NCBI RefSeq assembly: GCF_000311745.1
Contig: NZ_HE978532.1
Coordinates: 158,811-195,865 of the forward strand
DNA: 37,055 bases
Direction of reading: 5' to 3'
DNA from: Anaerococcus obesiensis ph10
Lineage (GTDB): Bacteria; Bacillota; Clostridia; Tissierellales; Peptoniphilaceae
Shown: positions 7,279 through 16,695 of the stretch, piece after piece
Position numbering within the stretch: the first letter of the stretch is position 1
How the letters are laid out: every line of letters starts with the position of its first letter
Position numbers and translations under genes: made by a program
The notes under the pieces: model-generated
The model's database searches: none
Told to the model about the DNA's origin: nothing
The model's input: only the letters and a program-made list of their open reading frames with translations

Positions 7279-9348
7279 CTATTTAACTAAATCTTTTATA
7301 TTAAATATTCTAGAAATATTTGTTGCTAGTTTATTTAATAGTGCCAACCTATTATTTTTCAACTGTTCATCTTCAACCATTATCATTGTATTATCCAAAT
7401 ATTCATTACCAAGGTCCATAGTAGATGCAATTTCTTCTAGGGCTTTTGTATATAATTTTTGGCTTAAATATTTTTCGCAATCCAAATTTTCTATAAGGTC
7501 GTAGTATTGTTTTTCTAAACCTTGGTCAAGCATTTCTACATTAACTTCTGTATTTTCAAAATCCTTGGTAAAATTATTGATTCTTGTAAAATAATTTAGA
7601 ATTTCTTCGCTATTTTCTTTTTCTACAAATTCTTCAACAGATTTTACTTTTTCTATAACTGATAAAATATTTGTTTCTCCAGTAGCAAGAACTGCATTTA
7701 CAAAATCATATCGGAAGCCCTTGTCTATGAGCATATTTTTAAGTCTATCGATGAAAAATTCTACTATTTTTTCTAAAGTTTTATCATAATCAAAAGAAAT
7801 TTCATTTTTCTCTGTATAAACAAAAAGGGCATCTTTGATTAAATCCTTCAAATCAACATCAATTTTATTATCTGCAATTATATTTATAACTCCAATTGCT
7901 GATCTTCTAAGTCCAAAAGGATCTTGGCTTCCTGTTACATAATTTTCTATTATATAAAGTCCAGCTATTGTATCAATTTTATCAGCGATTGATAAAACAA
8001 TTCCTGCAACTGATTTTGGTAGTGAATCTTCTGAGCTTCTAGGCTTATAGGCTTCTTCAATTGCATTTGCAACTTGGCTGTTTTCTCCTGAATTTATTGC
8101 ATAAATTCTTCCCATTGTTCCTTGAAGTTCTGTAAATTCTATAACCATTTTTGTTACAAGATCTGCCTTTGAAAGATAGGCTGCTCTTAATAAATTATCT
8201 GAAACATCTTCTCCAAGCTTAAATTCATCAAGATAATTTTTTGAAAGCGAAATAAGTCTTTCAGTTTTTTGATAAACTGAACCAAGTCCTTCAAAAAATG
8301 TCAATCTATTAAGCTCTTCCACATAATCCTCTAATTTTTTATTATTATCTATATCATAGAAAAATTTTGCATCTTCAAGCCTTGCAGTAAGAACTTTTTT
8401 GTTTCCATTAATTACATTTTCTTTTGCAAAATCATCCCCATTTCTTACAAGCAAGAAATATGGCATTAATTTTTCATTATCATCTACAATTGGAAAATAT
8501 CTTTGATGATCTTTCATTGGAGTTACAATTACTTCTTTTGGTAATTTTAAATATTCTTGATCAAGCTCTCCCATCAAAACTGTAGGATATTCGACAATAT
8601 TTATAACTTCTTCAAGTAAGTCTTCGTCTTTTAAAAATTTTCCACCAATTTCTTTGGCATAGCGATTAAGACCTCTTAAAATTATTTCTCTTCTTTCTTT
8701 GTAAGAAAGAATTACATAATTTTCTCTAAGTAACTCTACATAATTTTCAATTTTTTCTACAAGAATTTCACTTTTTCCTAAAACCCTGTGGCCTTTTGTT
8801 GTATTTGATACTTTAATTCCTTCAGCATCAAATTCCAAAATTTCATTATCTAATAAGGATAGAAAATATCTGATTGGTCTTGCAAATCTAATTGATCTTC
8901 CTCCCCACCTCATAGATCTTGGGAAATTTAATGATTTCACTAAATCATACATATTTTTTTGTAAAACTTCTTTTATTGAAGGACTTTCTTCTTTTTTTTC
9001 TACATAAATATATTCTTCGCCCTTAAAATCTTTGATAATTACATCAGAAACTTCTGCTTTTTGTCCTCTCAAAAATCCCAAAAGTGCTTTTGATGGATTA
9101 CCTTCTTGGTCGTAGGCAATTTTTTTAGAAGGTCCCTTTACACTAATAAGTTCGTTTGATTTATTTTCTTCAAGTCCATCAAGTAAAATTGCAAATCTTC
9201 TTGGAGTGGATTCTACTTTTATTTCTTCTACGCTTAATTTATTTTCTTCAATTAATTTTTTGAATTTTTCTTCAAGCTGTTCTTTTGTCGAATTTATATA
9301 AGCTGAAGGAAATTCTTCAACTCCTATTTCTAATAAATATTTGCTCAT
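7279..9348 (-). CDS. glyS: Glycyl-tRNA synthetase beta subunit
   Basis: 689 residues, full length for the bacterial alpha2-beta2 enzyme. N-terminal YLLEIGVEEFPSAYI is the diagnostic beta-subunit start, followed by the B3/B4-like, HD-like (RGLNRYAKEIGGKFL...) and C-terminal anticodon-binding (DALR-like) regions. Together with GlyQ it charges tRNA-Gly with glycine using ATP. Its ATG overlaps the glyQ stop (TAATG), which fits stoichiometric coupled translation. No T-box leader is seen ahead of the pair. Confidence 0.97.
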   Translation of the reverse strand: MSKYLLEIGVEEFPSAYINSTKEQLEEKFKKLIEENKLSVEEIKVESTPRRFAILLDGLEENKSNELISVKGPSKKIAYDQEGNPSKALLGFLRGQKAEVSDVIIKDFKGEEYIYVEKKEESPSIKEVLQKNMYDLVKSLNFPRSMRWGGRSIRFARPIRYFLSLLDNEILEFDAEGIKVSNTTKGHRVLGKSEILVEKIENYVELLRENYVILSYKERREIILRGLNRYAKEIGGKFLKDEDLLEEVINIVEYPTVLMGELDQEYLKLPKEVIVTPMKDHQRYFPIVDDNEKLMPYFLLVRNGDDFAKENVINGNKKVLTARLEDAKFFYDIDNNKKLEDYVEELNRLTFFEGLGSVYQKTERLISLSKNYLDEFKLGEDVSDNLLRAAYLSKADLVTKMVIEFTELQGTMGRIYAINSGENSQVANAIEEAYKPRSSEDSLPKSVAGIVLSIADKIDTIAGLYIIENYVTGSQDPFGLRRSAIGVINIIADNKIDVDLKDLIKDALFVYTEKNEISFDYDKTLEKIVEFFIDRLKNMLIDKGFRYDFVNAVLATGETNILSVIEKVKSVEEFVEKENSEEILNYFTRINNFTKDFENTEVNVEMLDQGLEKQYYDLIENLDCEKYLSQKLYTKALEEIASTMDLGNEYLDNTMIMVEDEQLKNNRLALLNKLATNISRIFNIKDLVK

Positions 9349-10223
9349 TACTTATCCTTTCTTAAAAGTGGATATCCTAGTTCTTCTCTTTTTTCAATAT
9401 AAGATTTTGCAACCTTACTAGAAATATCTCTTACTCTTTTAATATAGTGACTTCTTTCTGATGCAGAAATTGCACCCATTGCATCCAAAGTATTAAAAGT
9501 GTGGGATGATTTTAATACGTTATCATAAGCTGGATACACAAGACCTTTGTCAATTAATCTGTTTGCTTCTGATTCATAAATTTCAAATAATTTTTCCAAA
9601 ACTTCGCTATCAGCATCTTCAAATGAATATTTTGAATTTTCATATTCTGGCAATTGGAAAACATCTGAATATTTTAAATCTTTTGACCACTTAATATCAA
9701 AAACATTATCTACATTTTGTAAATACATACAAACTCTTTCAAGGCCCATGGTTATTTCTCCACTTTCAAGCTCGCAGTTTATTCCGCCTACTTGTTGAAA
9801 ATAAGTAAATTGAGTTATTTCCATTCCATCAAGCCAAACTTCCCAGCCAAGTCCCCAAGCTCCAAGAGTTGGTGATTGCCAATTGTCTTCTACAAATCTT
9901 ATGTCGTGTTCTTTTGGATTAATTCCAATTACCTCAAGACTTTTTAAATATAAATCTTGAATATTTTCTGGAGTTGGTTTAAGTAAAACTTGTAGTTGAT
10001 GATGTTGGTATAATCTATTTGGATTTTCTCCATACCTACCATCAGCTGGTCTTCTTGATGGTTCTACATAAACAACTTTCCAAGGTTCTTTTCCCAAAGA
10101 TCTCAAAAAAGTATGAGGATTCATTGTTCCTGCACCTTTTTCCAAATCATAAGGAAGCATAATTGATGCACCTTGTTCTTCCCAATATTTTATTAATTTT
10201 AGCATTAAATCTTCAAAATACAT
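9348..10223 (-). CDS. glyQ: Glycyl-tRNA synthetase alpha subunit
   Basis: 291 residues from ATG 10223, behind AGGAGA. An upstream in-frame ATG at 10259 would overlap recO and adds 12 residues not typical of the family. Conserved alpha-subunit blocks are clear: [20 protein letters not shown], 'PHTFLRSLG', '[16 protein letters not shown]', and '[21 protein letters not shown]'. It forms the class II catalytic core with glyS. It starts 11 nt after recO. Confidence 0.97.
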   Translation of the reverse strand: MYFEDLMLKLIKYWEEQGASIMLPYDLEKGAGTMNPHTFLRSLGKEPWKVVYVEPSRRPADGRYGENPNRLYQHHQLQVLLKPTPENIQDLYLKSLEVIGINPKEHDIRFVEDNWQSPTLGAWGLGWEVWLDGMEITQFTYFQQVGGINCELESGEITMGLERVCMYLQNVDNVFDIKWSKDLKYSDVFQLPEYENSKYSFEDADSEVLEKLFEIYESEANRLIDKGLVYPAYDNVLKSSHTFNTLDAMGAISASERSHYIKRVRDISSKVAKSYIEKREELGYPLLRKDK

Positions 10224-10234
10224 TTTTTCTCCTA

Positions 10235-10993
10235 TTATTTGACTAATTTCATTACCCAATCAAGTGAGCTAAATTTTCTAATTTCCAAACATCTCAATAC
10301 ATAGCTTACTATCAAATTTATAATTTTTTCCTTTTCAATATTTAAATTAATCTTTGAAACCTCATCAGTTGGAGTATAGATTAATTTTAAAATATACAAA
10401 TATTCTTCTCTTGTAAGATATACTATATCCTTTTTTATTTTCTTGCAAGATGAACAAACTATGCCCCCATCTTTTATAGAAAAATAAGCATCACTAGGAT
10501 TAATTTTTGATCCGCACAAGGAACATTCTTTTAAATTTGGTTTAAAACCTGAAAAAGATATGTACTTTAATAAAAAGCAAAGAAAAATATTTAAATAATT
10601 TTCACTTGCTTTTTCAAAACTGTCAAAAGTCTTGTCCAACAAATTGTAAACTAAGTCTTTTTGGTCATAATCAATTGTTTTTAATAGCAAATCACAAATT
10701 GCCGATTTGTATATTATTATATCAAAATTTTTATTTGATTTCGAATAAGATTTTAATAATGACGCATCTCTTATTCCAAAAAATTTTTCTCCAGACTTAT
10801 AAAGATTGTATGAGGCTTTTACAAATCTTTGAGTTGAAGAAAGATTTGAATTTTTTTTATTTAAAACTCCCTTAGCAATTATGGAAATTTTTCCCATATC
10901 TTTTGAAAAAATTTCTATGATTTTGCTTGACTCTTTGTAGGAAAATTCTCTTAAAACAAATCCTTCTACATTTGAATTATCACTTGTAACCAA
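10235..10993 (-). CDS. recO: DNA repair protein RecO
   Basis: 252 residues with an N-terminal OB fold ([20 protein letters not shown], '[11 protein letters not shown]') and a C-terminal helical domain holding a zinc site (CSLCG ... CSSCK). RecO loads RecA onto SSB-coated DNA with RecR. The start is TTG at 10993, 13 nt inside the end of era, with GGTGG upstream, so translation is probably coupled to era. The era-recO-glyQS order is standard for Firmicutes. Confidence 0.93.
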   Translation of the reverse strand: MVTSDNSNVEGFVLREFSYKESSKIIEIFSKDMGKISIIAKGVLNKKNSNLSSTQRFVKASYNLYKSGEKFFGIRDASLLKSYSKSNKNFDIIIYKSAICDLLLKTIDYDQKDLVYNLLDKTFDSFEKASENYLNIFLCFLLKYISFSGFKPNLKECSLCGSKINPSDAYFSIKDGGIVCSSCKKIKKDIVYLTREEYLYILKLIYTPTDEVSKINLNIEKEKIINLIVSYVLRCLEIRKFSSLDWVMKLVK

Positions 10994-11861
10994 ACCTATC
11001 CACCAATTTTTGTTTTTTACGCCAATCTTTTTCGACCTTAACCCACAATTTCAAATTAATTTTGCTATCCATAAAAACTTCAATTTCGCATCTTGCTTCC
11101 ATGCCGATTTTTTTAATTTTACTACCGTTTTTTCCTATTACTATTTCCTTGTGACTTGGTCTTTCCAAAATAAGACTTGCGTATATGTCATATAAATTTT
11201 TGTCTTCTCTTTTTTTAAATTGGTCAATTCTTACAAAAATTCCGTGAGGGATTTCGTTTGATAAATTTTTCAAAGCTTTTTCCCTGATAATTTCTGACAC
11301 AATAAATCTTTCGTTTTTGTCAGTTATCATATCTGATGGATAATAAAGAGGCCCTTCTGGCAATATTTCTTTTACTGTTTCTATATATTTTCCAATATTT
11401 TCATCGTTTAAAGCTGAAATTGGAATTATATAATCAAAAGAATTTAAGCCTATGTAAGTTCTTTTAATTTGTTCAATTTCTCCTTCTTCTAAAAGATCAC
11501 ATTTATTTATAAGAAGAATTTTTGGGGCATTTACTTTTTCTAAAATTTCCAAAATCATCTTATCAAGTCTTCCAATTGTTAGAGAATTGTCAACAATAAA
11601 TGTCACTATATCAGAATCTTTTAGGCTATCTTCTGAAACTTCTAGCAAATGTTCTTGAAGTTTATTTCTTGGCGTTTGGATACCTGGTGTGTCCAAGAAA
11701 ATTATTTGTGAATTTTCGTCATTATATATTATTTTTATTTCATCTCTAGTAGTTTGGGGTTTATTTGAAATTATTGAGATTTTTTCTCCCAATATTTTTT
11801 CCATCAAAGTAGATTTTCCTACATTTGCCCTTCCTACTACCGATACAAAACCTGATTTCAT
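10980..11861 (-). CDS. era: GTPase Era, 30S ribosome assembly
   Basis: 293 residues. G1 is GRANVGKST, G3 DTPGIQTP and G4 NKCD, followed by the KH domain with GKNGSKIKKIG near the C-terminus. Era binds the 3' end of 16S rRNA and times 30S maturation, with YbeY and RecO encoded next door. It overlaps cdd by 4 nt upstream and recO downstream. Confidence 0.97.
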   Translation of the reverse strand: MKSGFVSVVGRANVGKSTLMEKILGEKISIISNKPQTTRDEIKIIYNDENSQIIFLDTPGIQTPRNKLQEHLLEVSEDSLKDSDIVTFIVDNSLTIGRLDKMILEILEKVNAPKILLINKCDLLEEGEIEQIKRTYIGLNSFDYIIPISALNDENIGKYIETVKEILPEGPLYYPSDMITDKNERFIVSEIIREKALKNLSNEIPHGIFVRIDQFKKREDKNLYDIYASLILERPSHKEIVIGKNGSKIKKIGMEARCEIEVFMDSKINLKLWVKVEKDWRKKQKLVDRFGYK

Positions 11862-12262
11862 TTTTCCTCCAAATCTTTTTTTGAAAAGTTATATGGAAGA
11901 ATATCATCAAGTCCATATATCTTATAATCATTGGTTGAATTTGCTATTACAATTTTTGAATCAGAATCTAAAAACTCTGCCATAAATTGCCTGCAAACTC
12001 CGCAAGGATAAGTCATATTACTATCCCCTGTAATAATTATTGTATCAATTTCTTTATCGCCTGCGCTTATTGCCCCTGCAAGTGCAGATCTTTCCGCACA
12101 AATTGTCACTGAATAAGCTGCATTTTCTATATTTACTCCCTTGTAAATATTTCCTTTTTTTGTCAATACAACACTTGATACCCTAAATTTTGAATAAGGC
12201 GAATAAGAATTTTTTTTATTTTCTATAGCAATTTGTATTAATTCTTTTAAATCTTTTTTCAT
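11858..12262 (-). CDS. cdd: Cytidine deaminase
   Basis: 134 residues, typical of the homotetrameric enzyme that deaminates cytidine and deoxycytidine to uridine in pyrimidine salvage. Zinc and catalytic motifs are intact: N-terminal SPYSKFRVSS, CAERSAL (Cys ligand and catalytic Glu) and PCGVCRQ (two Cys ligands). It overlaps era by 4 nt (ATGA) and the preceding lipid kinase gene by 4 nt. Confidence 0.96.
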   Translation of the reverse strand: MKKDLKELIQIAIENKKNSYSPYSKFRVSSVVLTKKGNIYKGVNIENAAYSVTICAERSALAGAISAGDKEIDTIIITGDSNMTYPCGVCRQFMAEFLDSDSKIVIANSTNDYKIYGLDDILPYNFSKKDLEEK

Positions 12263-13077
12263 GAAAATACTCCAAATATTAATAAAGCTGTCGCCGTTCC
12301 CAAAATCGCTCCTCTTATAATTTCTGGAAGAGAATGGATATTTGCCTCAAAACGACTTTCTGCAACTATAATTGCAAGACCATAAAATACAAAAATCAAA
12401 AATCCTTCATCAATTCTCATTGAGCCAATTGTAGCAAGGCAAAAGGCAATTGATGTGTGTCCTGAAACAAATCCACCATGAAAAGCTGTTCCATGGCCCT
12501 TGTAAAAAATTCCTTTAAAAAATATGGTAGAAATTATTACAATTGATACAGTTATAAGGGCAAGATGGGATGGTCTTCTTGAAATTCTTAGTACAACTGA
12601 TGATGAAAAATTTGCAACCTTATCAAAAAATACCAAATAAGCAATAAAAAGTGTGTTCATAGCTGACACAAAAGTGGCTGCCGCAGATAAGTCTTTACTT
12701 GCTTTTGCCTCTTTTGATTTTTTTCCTCCACCGCCAAGATTTACAGCTTGTTCCAAAGAAGTATTTAAAAGCTCACAAGAAATTACAAAGGCAATTGAAA
12801 AAACCAAAAACATCATCTCTACTCTTGAAACATTTAAGAACAAAGAAATAAATAAAACAAGAATAGAAGTTAGGACATGAAATTTCATATTTTTTTCATT
12901 GTTTATTGCAAAAACCAAGCCCTCAAATGCATAATCAAATCCTTTTACAAATTTTTCCCCAGGACTTTTTGCTTTTGGAATATATTTTTCATCCTCATCT
13001 TCTTTTTTCTTTTCTTCTTTTAATTCTTTTTTTACTTGGTCTTTTATTTCTTCAATTAATTGTTTTTCATCTTTCAT
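12259..13077 (-). CDS. dgkA: Fused undecaprenol/diacylglycerol kinase and PAP2 phosphatase
   Basis: 272 residues in three parts. Residues 1-45 are a highly charged cytosolic lead (EEIKDQ...KKEDEDEK). Residues 45-150 are a DagK domain with 3 membrane helices and the signature CELLNTSLEQAVN plus AKASKDLSAAA. Residues 150-272 are a PAP2 domain with RISRRPS, HGGFVSGHTS and SRFEANIHSLPE, which carry the phosphatase Arg/His residues, and further membrane helices. The kinase half phosphorylates undecaprenol (Gram-positive DagK homologues prefer it); the PAP2 half would dephosphorylate an isoprenyl or lipid phosphate. Both would act at the membrane in lipid-carrier recycling for cell wall. Substrates are inferred. 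Confidence 0.88.
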   Translation of the reverse strand: MKDEKQLIEEIKDQVKKELKEEKKKEDEDEKYIPKAKSPGEKFVKGFDYAFEGLVFAINNEKNMKFHVLTSILVLFISLFLNVSRVEMMFLVFSIAFVISCELLNTSLEQAVNLGGGGKKSKEAKASKDLSAAATFVSAMNTLFIAYLVFFDKVANFSSSVVLRISRRPSHLALITVSIVIISTIFFKGIFYKGHGTAFHGGFVSGHTSIAFCLATIGSMRIDEGFLIFVFYGLAIIVAESRFEANIHSLPEIIRGAILGTATALLIFGVFS

Positions 13078-13538
13078 TTGAATACTCCAAGATTTTTCAT
13101 AACTTCTTTTTCCTTAGCTCTCATAATTTTTTTATCATCATCTTCTATATGGTCATAGCCTAATAGATGAAAAATTGAATGGCAAGTTAAATACATTATT
13201 TCCCTTTCAAAAGAATGTCCCAAATCATCTGCTTGCTTTCTTGCAACATCAAGACAAATTACAACATCCCCAAGCATAAGATAGGGCTTTTTCAATATAT
13301 TTTCCCTATCTTCATTAAAAAAATCTTCAATTGGAAATGATAAAACGTCAGTAGCCCTATCAATTGACCTAAAATCTCTATTTAATTGTCTTATTTTTTC
13401 CTCATCAACAAAAGAAAGAGATATTTCACATTTTTTCTCATCAATATCTTCAAGCTTTAAAACTTCTCTAATAACTTTTTCAAGATATTTTTCAATGTTT
13501 ACTTCTTCTTTTGTTTCATTATTTATTATTAAATTCAT
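13074..13538 (-). CDS. ybeY: Endoribonuclease YbeY, 16S rRNA maturation
   Basis: 154 residues from ATG 13538 (MNLIINNETKEE), the expected family start; an in-frame ATG at 13577 lies deeper inside phoH. The zinc-binding signature HSIFHLLGYDH (H-x3-H-x5-H) is intact, with SFVDEEKIRQLNRDFR and 'DVLSFP' upstream. It acts in 16S 3'-end maturation and ribosome quality control. The start lies 20 nt inside phoH; the end overlaps the next ATG by 4 nt. Confidence 0.95.
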   Translation of the reverse strand: MNLIINNETKEEVNIEKYLEKVIREVLKLEDIDEKKCEISLSFVDEEKIRQLNRDFRSIDRATDVLSFPIEDFFNEDRENILKKPYLMLGDVVICLDVARKQADDLGHSFEREIMYLTCHSIFHLLGYDHIEDDDKKIMRAKEKEVMKNLGVFK

Positions 13539-14505
13539 TTTTTTCTTTTTCCTTATCTGCCTTATCATAAGCTTCAATTATTCTTTGAACTAAAGGATGT
13601 CTTACTACATCAATTGCAGTAAATTCCATAAATTCTATTCCTCTAACATTTCTAAGAATTCTTGATGCGGATTTCAAACCAGAATTTTTTCCACGAGGAA
13701 GGTCGATTTGAGTTATATCTCCAGTTATAATAGCTTTTGACCCATAGCCAAGTCTTGTCAAAAACATCTTCATTTGCTCAAAAGTTGTATTTTGCGCTTC
13801 ATCCAAAATTACAAAAGAATTATCAAGAGTTCTTCCTCTCATATAAGCAAGAGGAGCAACTTCGATTACGCCCTTTTCAACTAAATTTTGATAAGTTTCA
13901 AAACCAAAAATTTCAAAAAGTGCATCATAAAGAGGTCTTAAATATGGATCAACCTTATCTTGCAAATCTCCCGGCAAAAATCCCAAACTCTCTCCCGCTT
14001 CAACGGCAGGTCTTGTAAGAATAATTCTATTTACCTCATTATTTTTAAAAGCTCTTATCGCCATTGCAACAGCCAAATAAGTTTTTCCAGTTCCTGCAGG
14101 TCCAATTCCAAAAACCACATCATTATTTTCAATCATATTAACGTAAGATTTTTGACCTAAAGTTTTTGGCTTAATTGGTTTGCCATTTGCTGTTGTAACA
14201 ATAACTTTATCAAGAGAAGATTTTATAACTTCCTTGTTTTCACGAACAAGCATATCAGAAAAATATTTTAATTTTTGATAGTCAATATTTCCTTCTTTTT
14301 TTATTACTTGAATAATTTCTTCAATAAGTTTTTTTACAAGATTTAAATTAACCTCTTCTCCATTTAAACTTATATTTCCATTTTCAGTTTTAATTTTTAC
14401 ATCAAATCTGTTTTCAATATATTTTCTATTTTTATCAAAATTACCGAATAAACCCATAATTATTTCGGTATTATTTATTTCTATAATATCCTTAATTTTA
14501 ATCAC
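13519..14505 (-). CDS. phoH: PhoH-like ATPase
   Basis: 328 residues. N-terminal KH-like/PhoH_N region (1-110), then the ATPase core with Walker A GPAGTGKTYLA and Walker B VILDEAQNTT, plus the conserved LPRGKNSGL block. Believed to be an RNA helicase or NTPase partnering YbeY in RNA metabolism. It is the first gene of the nine-gene operon down to ppsR, with AGGAG upstream and a -10 TATAAT close by. Confidence 0.94.
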   Translation of the reverse strand: MIKIKDIIEINNTEIIMGLFGNFDKNRKYIENRFDVKIKTENGNISLNGEEVNLNLVKKLIEEIIQVIKKEGNIDYQKLKYFSDMLVRENKEVIKSSLDKVIVTTANGKPIKPKTLGQKSYVNMIENNDVVFGIGPAGTGKTYLAVAMAIRAFKNNEVNRIILTRPAVEAGESLGFLPGDLQDKVDPYLRPLYDALFEIFGFETYQNLVEKGVIEVAPLAYMRGRTLDNSFVILDEAQNTTFEQMKMFLTRLGYGSKAIITGDITQIDLPRGKNSGLKSASRILRNVRGIEFMEFTAIDVVRHPLVQRIIEAYDKADKEKEKNEFNNK

Positions 14506-14516
14506 TCCTTTAGTTT

Positions 14517-14525
14517 ATTATACCA
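14517..14525 (-). promoter_or_regulatory. Extended -10 promoter for the phoH-ppsR operon
   Basis: On the minus strand TGGTATAAT (extended TGn plus consensus TATAAT at 14522-14517), just after the preceding terminator. No good -35 is seen. It gives a short leader before phoH. Confidence 0.55.
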
Positions 14526-14540
14526 TCTTAGTTGCAAAAG

Positions 14541-14566
14541 AAAAAAGATGAGAAACTCATCTTTTT
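14541..14566 (-). terminator. Terminator of the nfeD-floA operon, overlapping a stop codon
   Basis: Stem AAAAAGATGAG/CTCATCTTTTT with an AAA/TTT loop, followed by a T-run on the minus strand. The TGA stop of the 95-residue gene (14557-14559) lies in the loop and ascending stem. Confidence 0.8.
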
Positions 14567-14844
14567 GCTTTTGGCTTTCCTATTATTTCTGAATAGATAA
14601 TCGCCTTTTTTAATTCATTTTTTTCTAATTTTATTTTTTCATTTTCTTTCCAATAATCTTCGATTTGATTTTTTGAAATTTGTTCGGTTTTTTTGTATGA
14701 TTTTTTTGCACTTACTTTTTTTTCATTGTAAGCTTGTTGATTTTTTCTTTCAAATCTTTGGTAATCATTTGTGTATGTTTTTTTGTTATTGGATTTATTT
14801 TTTGTATCTTTTGCAAGTGATGACATAGCTTGTCCAAATGTCAT
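14557..14844 (-). CDS. Uncharacterised Lys/Asn-rich small protein
   Basis: 95 residues, not recognised. No membrane helix. It begins MTFGQAMSSLAKDT, then runs through a low-complexity basic and polar region (KNKSNNKK...QQAYNEKK) to a charged helical end (EKIKLEKNELKKAIIYSEIIGKP). It occupies the place of yqfB/C/D in Bacillus, downstream of floA. It is in an operon with the 52-residue gene (8-nt gap) and floA. Its weak ribosome binding site suggests coupling. Confidence 0.6.
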   Translation of the reverse strand: MTFGQAMSSLAKDTKNKSNNKKTYTNDYQRFERKNQQAYNEKKVSAKKSYKKTEQISKNQIEDYWKENEKIKLEKNELKKAIIYSEIIGKPKAKR

Positions 14845-14852
14845 CTTCTTTT

Positions 14853-15011
14853 TTAATTTTTTTGTTTTTTTAGATTATTATTTTCTTTTTTCTCTATATT
14901 TTTTAACCAAGTATCAAAATCTGGTGTATCTTTTCCTTCTTCTTTATTATTTTCTTTATCAAGAAGATAAATAAATTTATAAAACTTGGTTTTTAAATTA
15001 TCTTTTGCCAT
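14853..15011 (-). CDS. 52-residue uncharacterised protein overlapping the floA stop
   Basis: Its ATG shares a base with the floA stop (TAATG). It encodes 52 residues: a hydrophobic and aromatic first half (KFYKFIYLLDKEN), then an acidic stretch and a basic tail (KKENNNLKKQKN). Not recognised. The exact TAATG overlap and the short gap to the next gene support it as real rather than chance. Confidence 0.5.
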   Translation of the reverse strand: MAKDNLKTKFYKFIYLLDKENNKEEGKDTPDFDTWLKNIEKKENNNLKKQKN

Positions 15012-15952
15012 TAAATTTCATCTCTGCTATCAGTTTCTGATATTTTATTTCTCATTTGAGTGTCGGCGTTTATATTTTTCATATTATAATAATCTAAAAC
15101 TCCAAGATTTCCGCTTTCTAGTGCTCTTGCAATTGCTAGTGGAACTTTTGATTGGGCTTCTACTACTTTCGCTCTGTTTTCTTGTTCAAGCGCTATAGCT
15201 TGGACACGTCTTTCTTCGGCTTTCGCTTGGGCTATATTTTTATCTGCTTCTGCTTGATCTCTTTGTAATTCTGCTCCAACATTACGTCCTATATCTACAT
15301 CTGCAATATCTATTGAAAGAATTTCAAATGCTGTACCGCTATCAAGTCCTTTCATTAGAACTGTTTGTGAAATATTATCTGGATTTTCTAAAACTTCTGC
15401 GTGCGTATCTGATGAACCAACCGTTGTTACAATTCCTTCGCCTACTCTTGCTATAATTGTTTCTTCGCCAGCTCCTCCTACAAGTCTTTCGATATTTGCT
15501 CTTACAGTAACTTTTGCAATAACTTTGACTTCAATTCCGTTTTTTGCAACGGCTGCTATGGTTGGTGTATTTATTACTTTTGGATTTACAGAAACTTGGA
15601 CTGCTTCAAAAACATTTCTTCCTGCAAGATTCATTGCTGCTGCTTGTTGAAAATTCAAATCAATATTTGCTCTTTCTGCTGCAATCAAGGCATCTACAAC
15701 TTGGTTTACATCTCCTCCTGATAGAAAATGACTTTCCAAATCAGAACTTGAAATTTGAATTCCTGCTTGATGAGATTTAATCAAAGCATAAACTATATGA
15801 CTTGGATTAATTCTTCTAAATCTCATTGCAACAAGTGAGCCCATTGAAACTGGCACTCCAGATGATCTTGCTGTAATCCACAAACCAATTGGCACAAGTG
15901 TCAAAAATACTATTAAAAAAATTACTACTAAAGCTGGTATTATTATCGGCAT
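15011..15952 (-). CDS. floA: Flotillin-like membrane scaffold FloA
   Basis: 313 residues. One N-terminal membrane hairpin or helix ([20 protein letters not shown], residues 3-22), followed by the FloA family core ([28 protein letters not shown], '[19 protein letters not shown]') and an Ala/Glu/Gln-rich helical end ([19 protein letters not shown]). FloA organises membrane microdomains for signalling, secretion and cell-wall enzymes. It is paired with NfeD upstream as in Bacillus yqeZ-yqfA; its ATG overlaps the NfeD stop (TAATG) when the NfeD frame is restored. Confidence 0.96.
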   Translation of the reverse strand: MPIIIPALVVIFLIVFLTLVPIGLWITARSSGVPVSMGSLVAMRFRRINPSHIVYALIKSHQAGIQISSSDLESHFLSGGDVNQVVDALIAAERANIDLNFQQAAAMNLAGRNVFEAVQVSVNPKVINTPTIAAVAKNGIEVKVIAKVTVRANIERLVGGAGEETIIARVGEGIVTTVGSSDTHAEVLENPDNISQTVLMKGLDSGTAFEILSIDIADVDIGRNVGAELQRDQAEADKNIAQAKAEERRVQAIALEQENRAKVVEAQSKVPLAIARALESGNLGVLDYYNMKNINADTQMRNKISETDSRDEI

Positions 15953-16574
15953 TATATATCCTCCTTAACATAAATATGTCCATCTTTTATTTCTACAACT
16001 TCTATTCCTACATCTTTTTTGATGAAATCTCCATAAGTTTTTCCATCATAAATTTTTCCATCAATTGTAATTCTTCCTGTAGGTCTTAAAATACTTATCG
16101 TTTTTCCTTTTTTCCTAAAAGATATGTATAATCTTTTTTGGAATTATATCCTCTTTCCTTAGTTTGAGTATTAACTAGAACAGCCTTGTCAAATAAATTT
16201 GCAGAAAATCCTAATCTTACAAAAATTGTTACACTCAAAAAAATTGATGCCGCAGTAATTAGTAAAATCAAAATTCCAAATAGGGAATTATCAAAACTAT
16301 CAATTAGCGAATATGTCGTTAAAATAATACCCGAAATTCCCATAATACCAAAACCAGGTACAAATAGCTCAATAGCAAGTAACAAAATGCCCGATATAAA
16401 AGCTATTATTGTCATCATATCTGCTTCGCCCCTGTCAAGATTTGACTTGTAAAAATATATAAATAAAGCTATTGCTATAAGAGTAAATAAAATTTTTTTA
16501 TCAGTAAAAATTATAGCAACTATACATATAAATGCAAGCGTAAATGACAGAGCCAATAAAATATCCCCTAACAT
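15952..16574 (-). CDS. NfeD-family membrane protein, frame broken at a slippery A6-G
   Basis: The zero frame encodes 159 residues with about five membrane helices and the NfeD block [15 protein letters not shown], and stops at 16095. The missing C-terminal OB-fold (starts [18 protein letters not shown]) continues in the -1 frame to a TAA at 15952 that overlaps floA's ATG. The switch point is GGA AAA AAG (A-tract 16108-16113), giving [16 protein letters not shown], the normal family sequence, about 207 residues in all. A_AAA_AAG is the dnaX-type -1 slippery heptamer in the correct phase. It may be a programmed shift, a homopolymer error (A6 for A7) or a real mutation. NfeD pairs with flotillins. 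Confidence 0.8.
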
Positions 16575-16619
16575 ACTTCTCCTTTCTATAATAAATATTA
16601 CATTATTTTTATACCCAAA

Positions 16620-16655
16620 TTAAAAATAAAAAAGGAGAAATAATTTTCTCCTTTA
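16620..16655 (-). terminator. Terminator of fni transcript
   Basis: Perfect stem AAAGGAGAAA (16631-16640) / TTTCTCCTTT (16645-16654) with a 4-nt loop, followed on the minus strand by a T-rich run. Confidence 0.8.
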
Positions 16656-16695
16656 TACTAATTTATTAAATTTTTTATTATTAAATTTTTTAAAA

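Noticed and set aside
10223..10300. T-box leader for glyQS
   Set aside because: glyQ starts 11 nt after recO inside an operon; there is no room for a leader and no specifier structure is visible.
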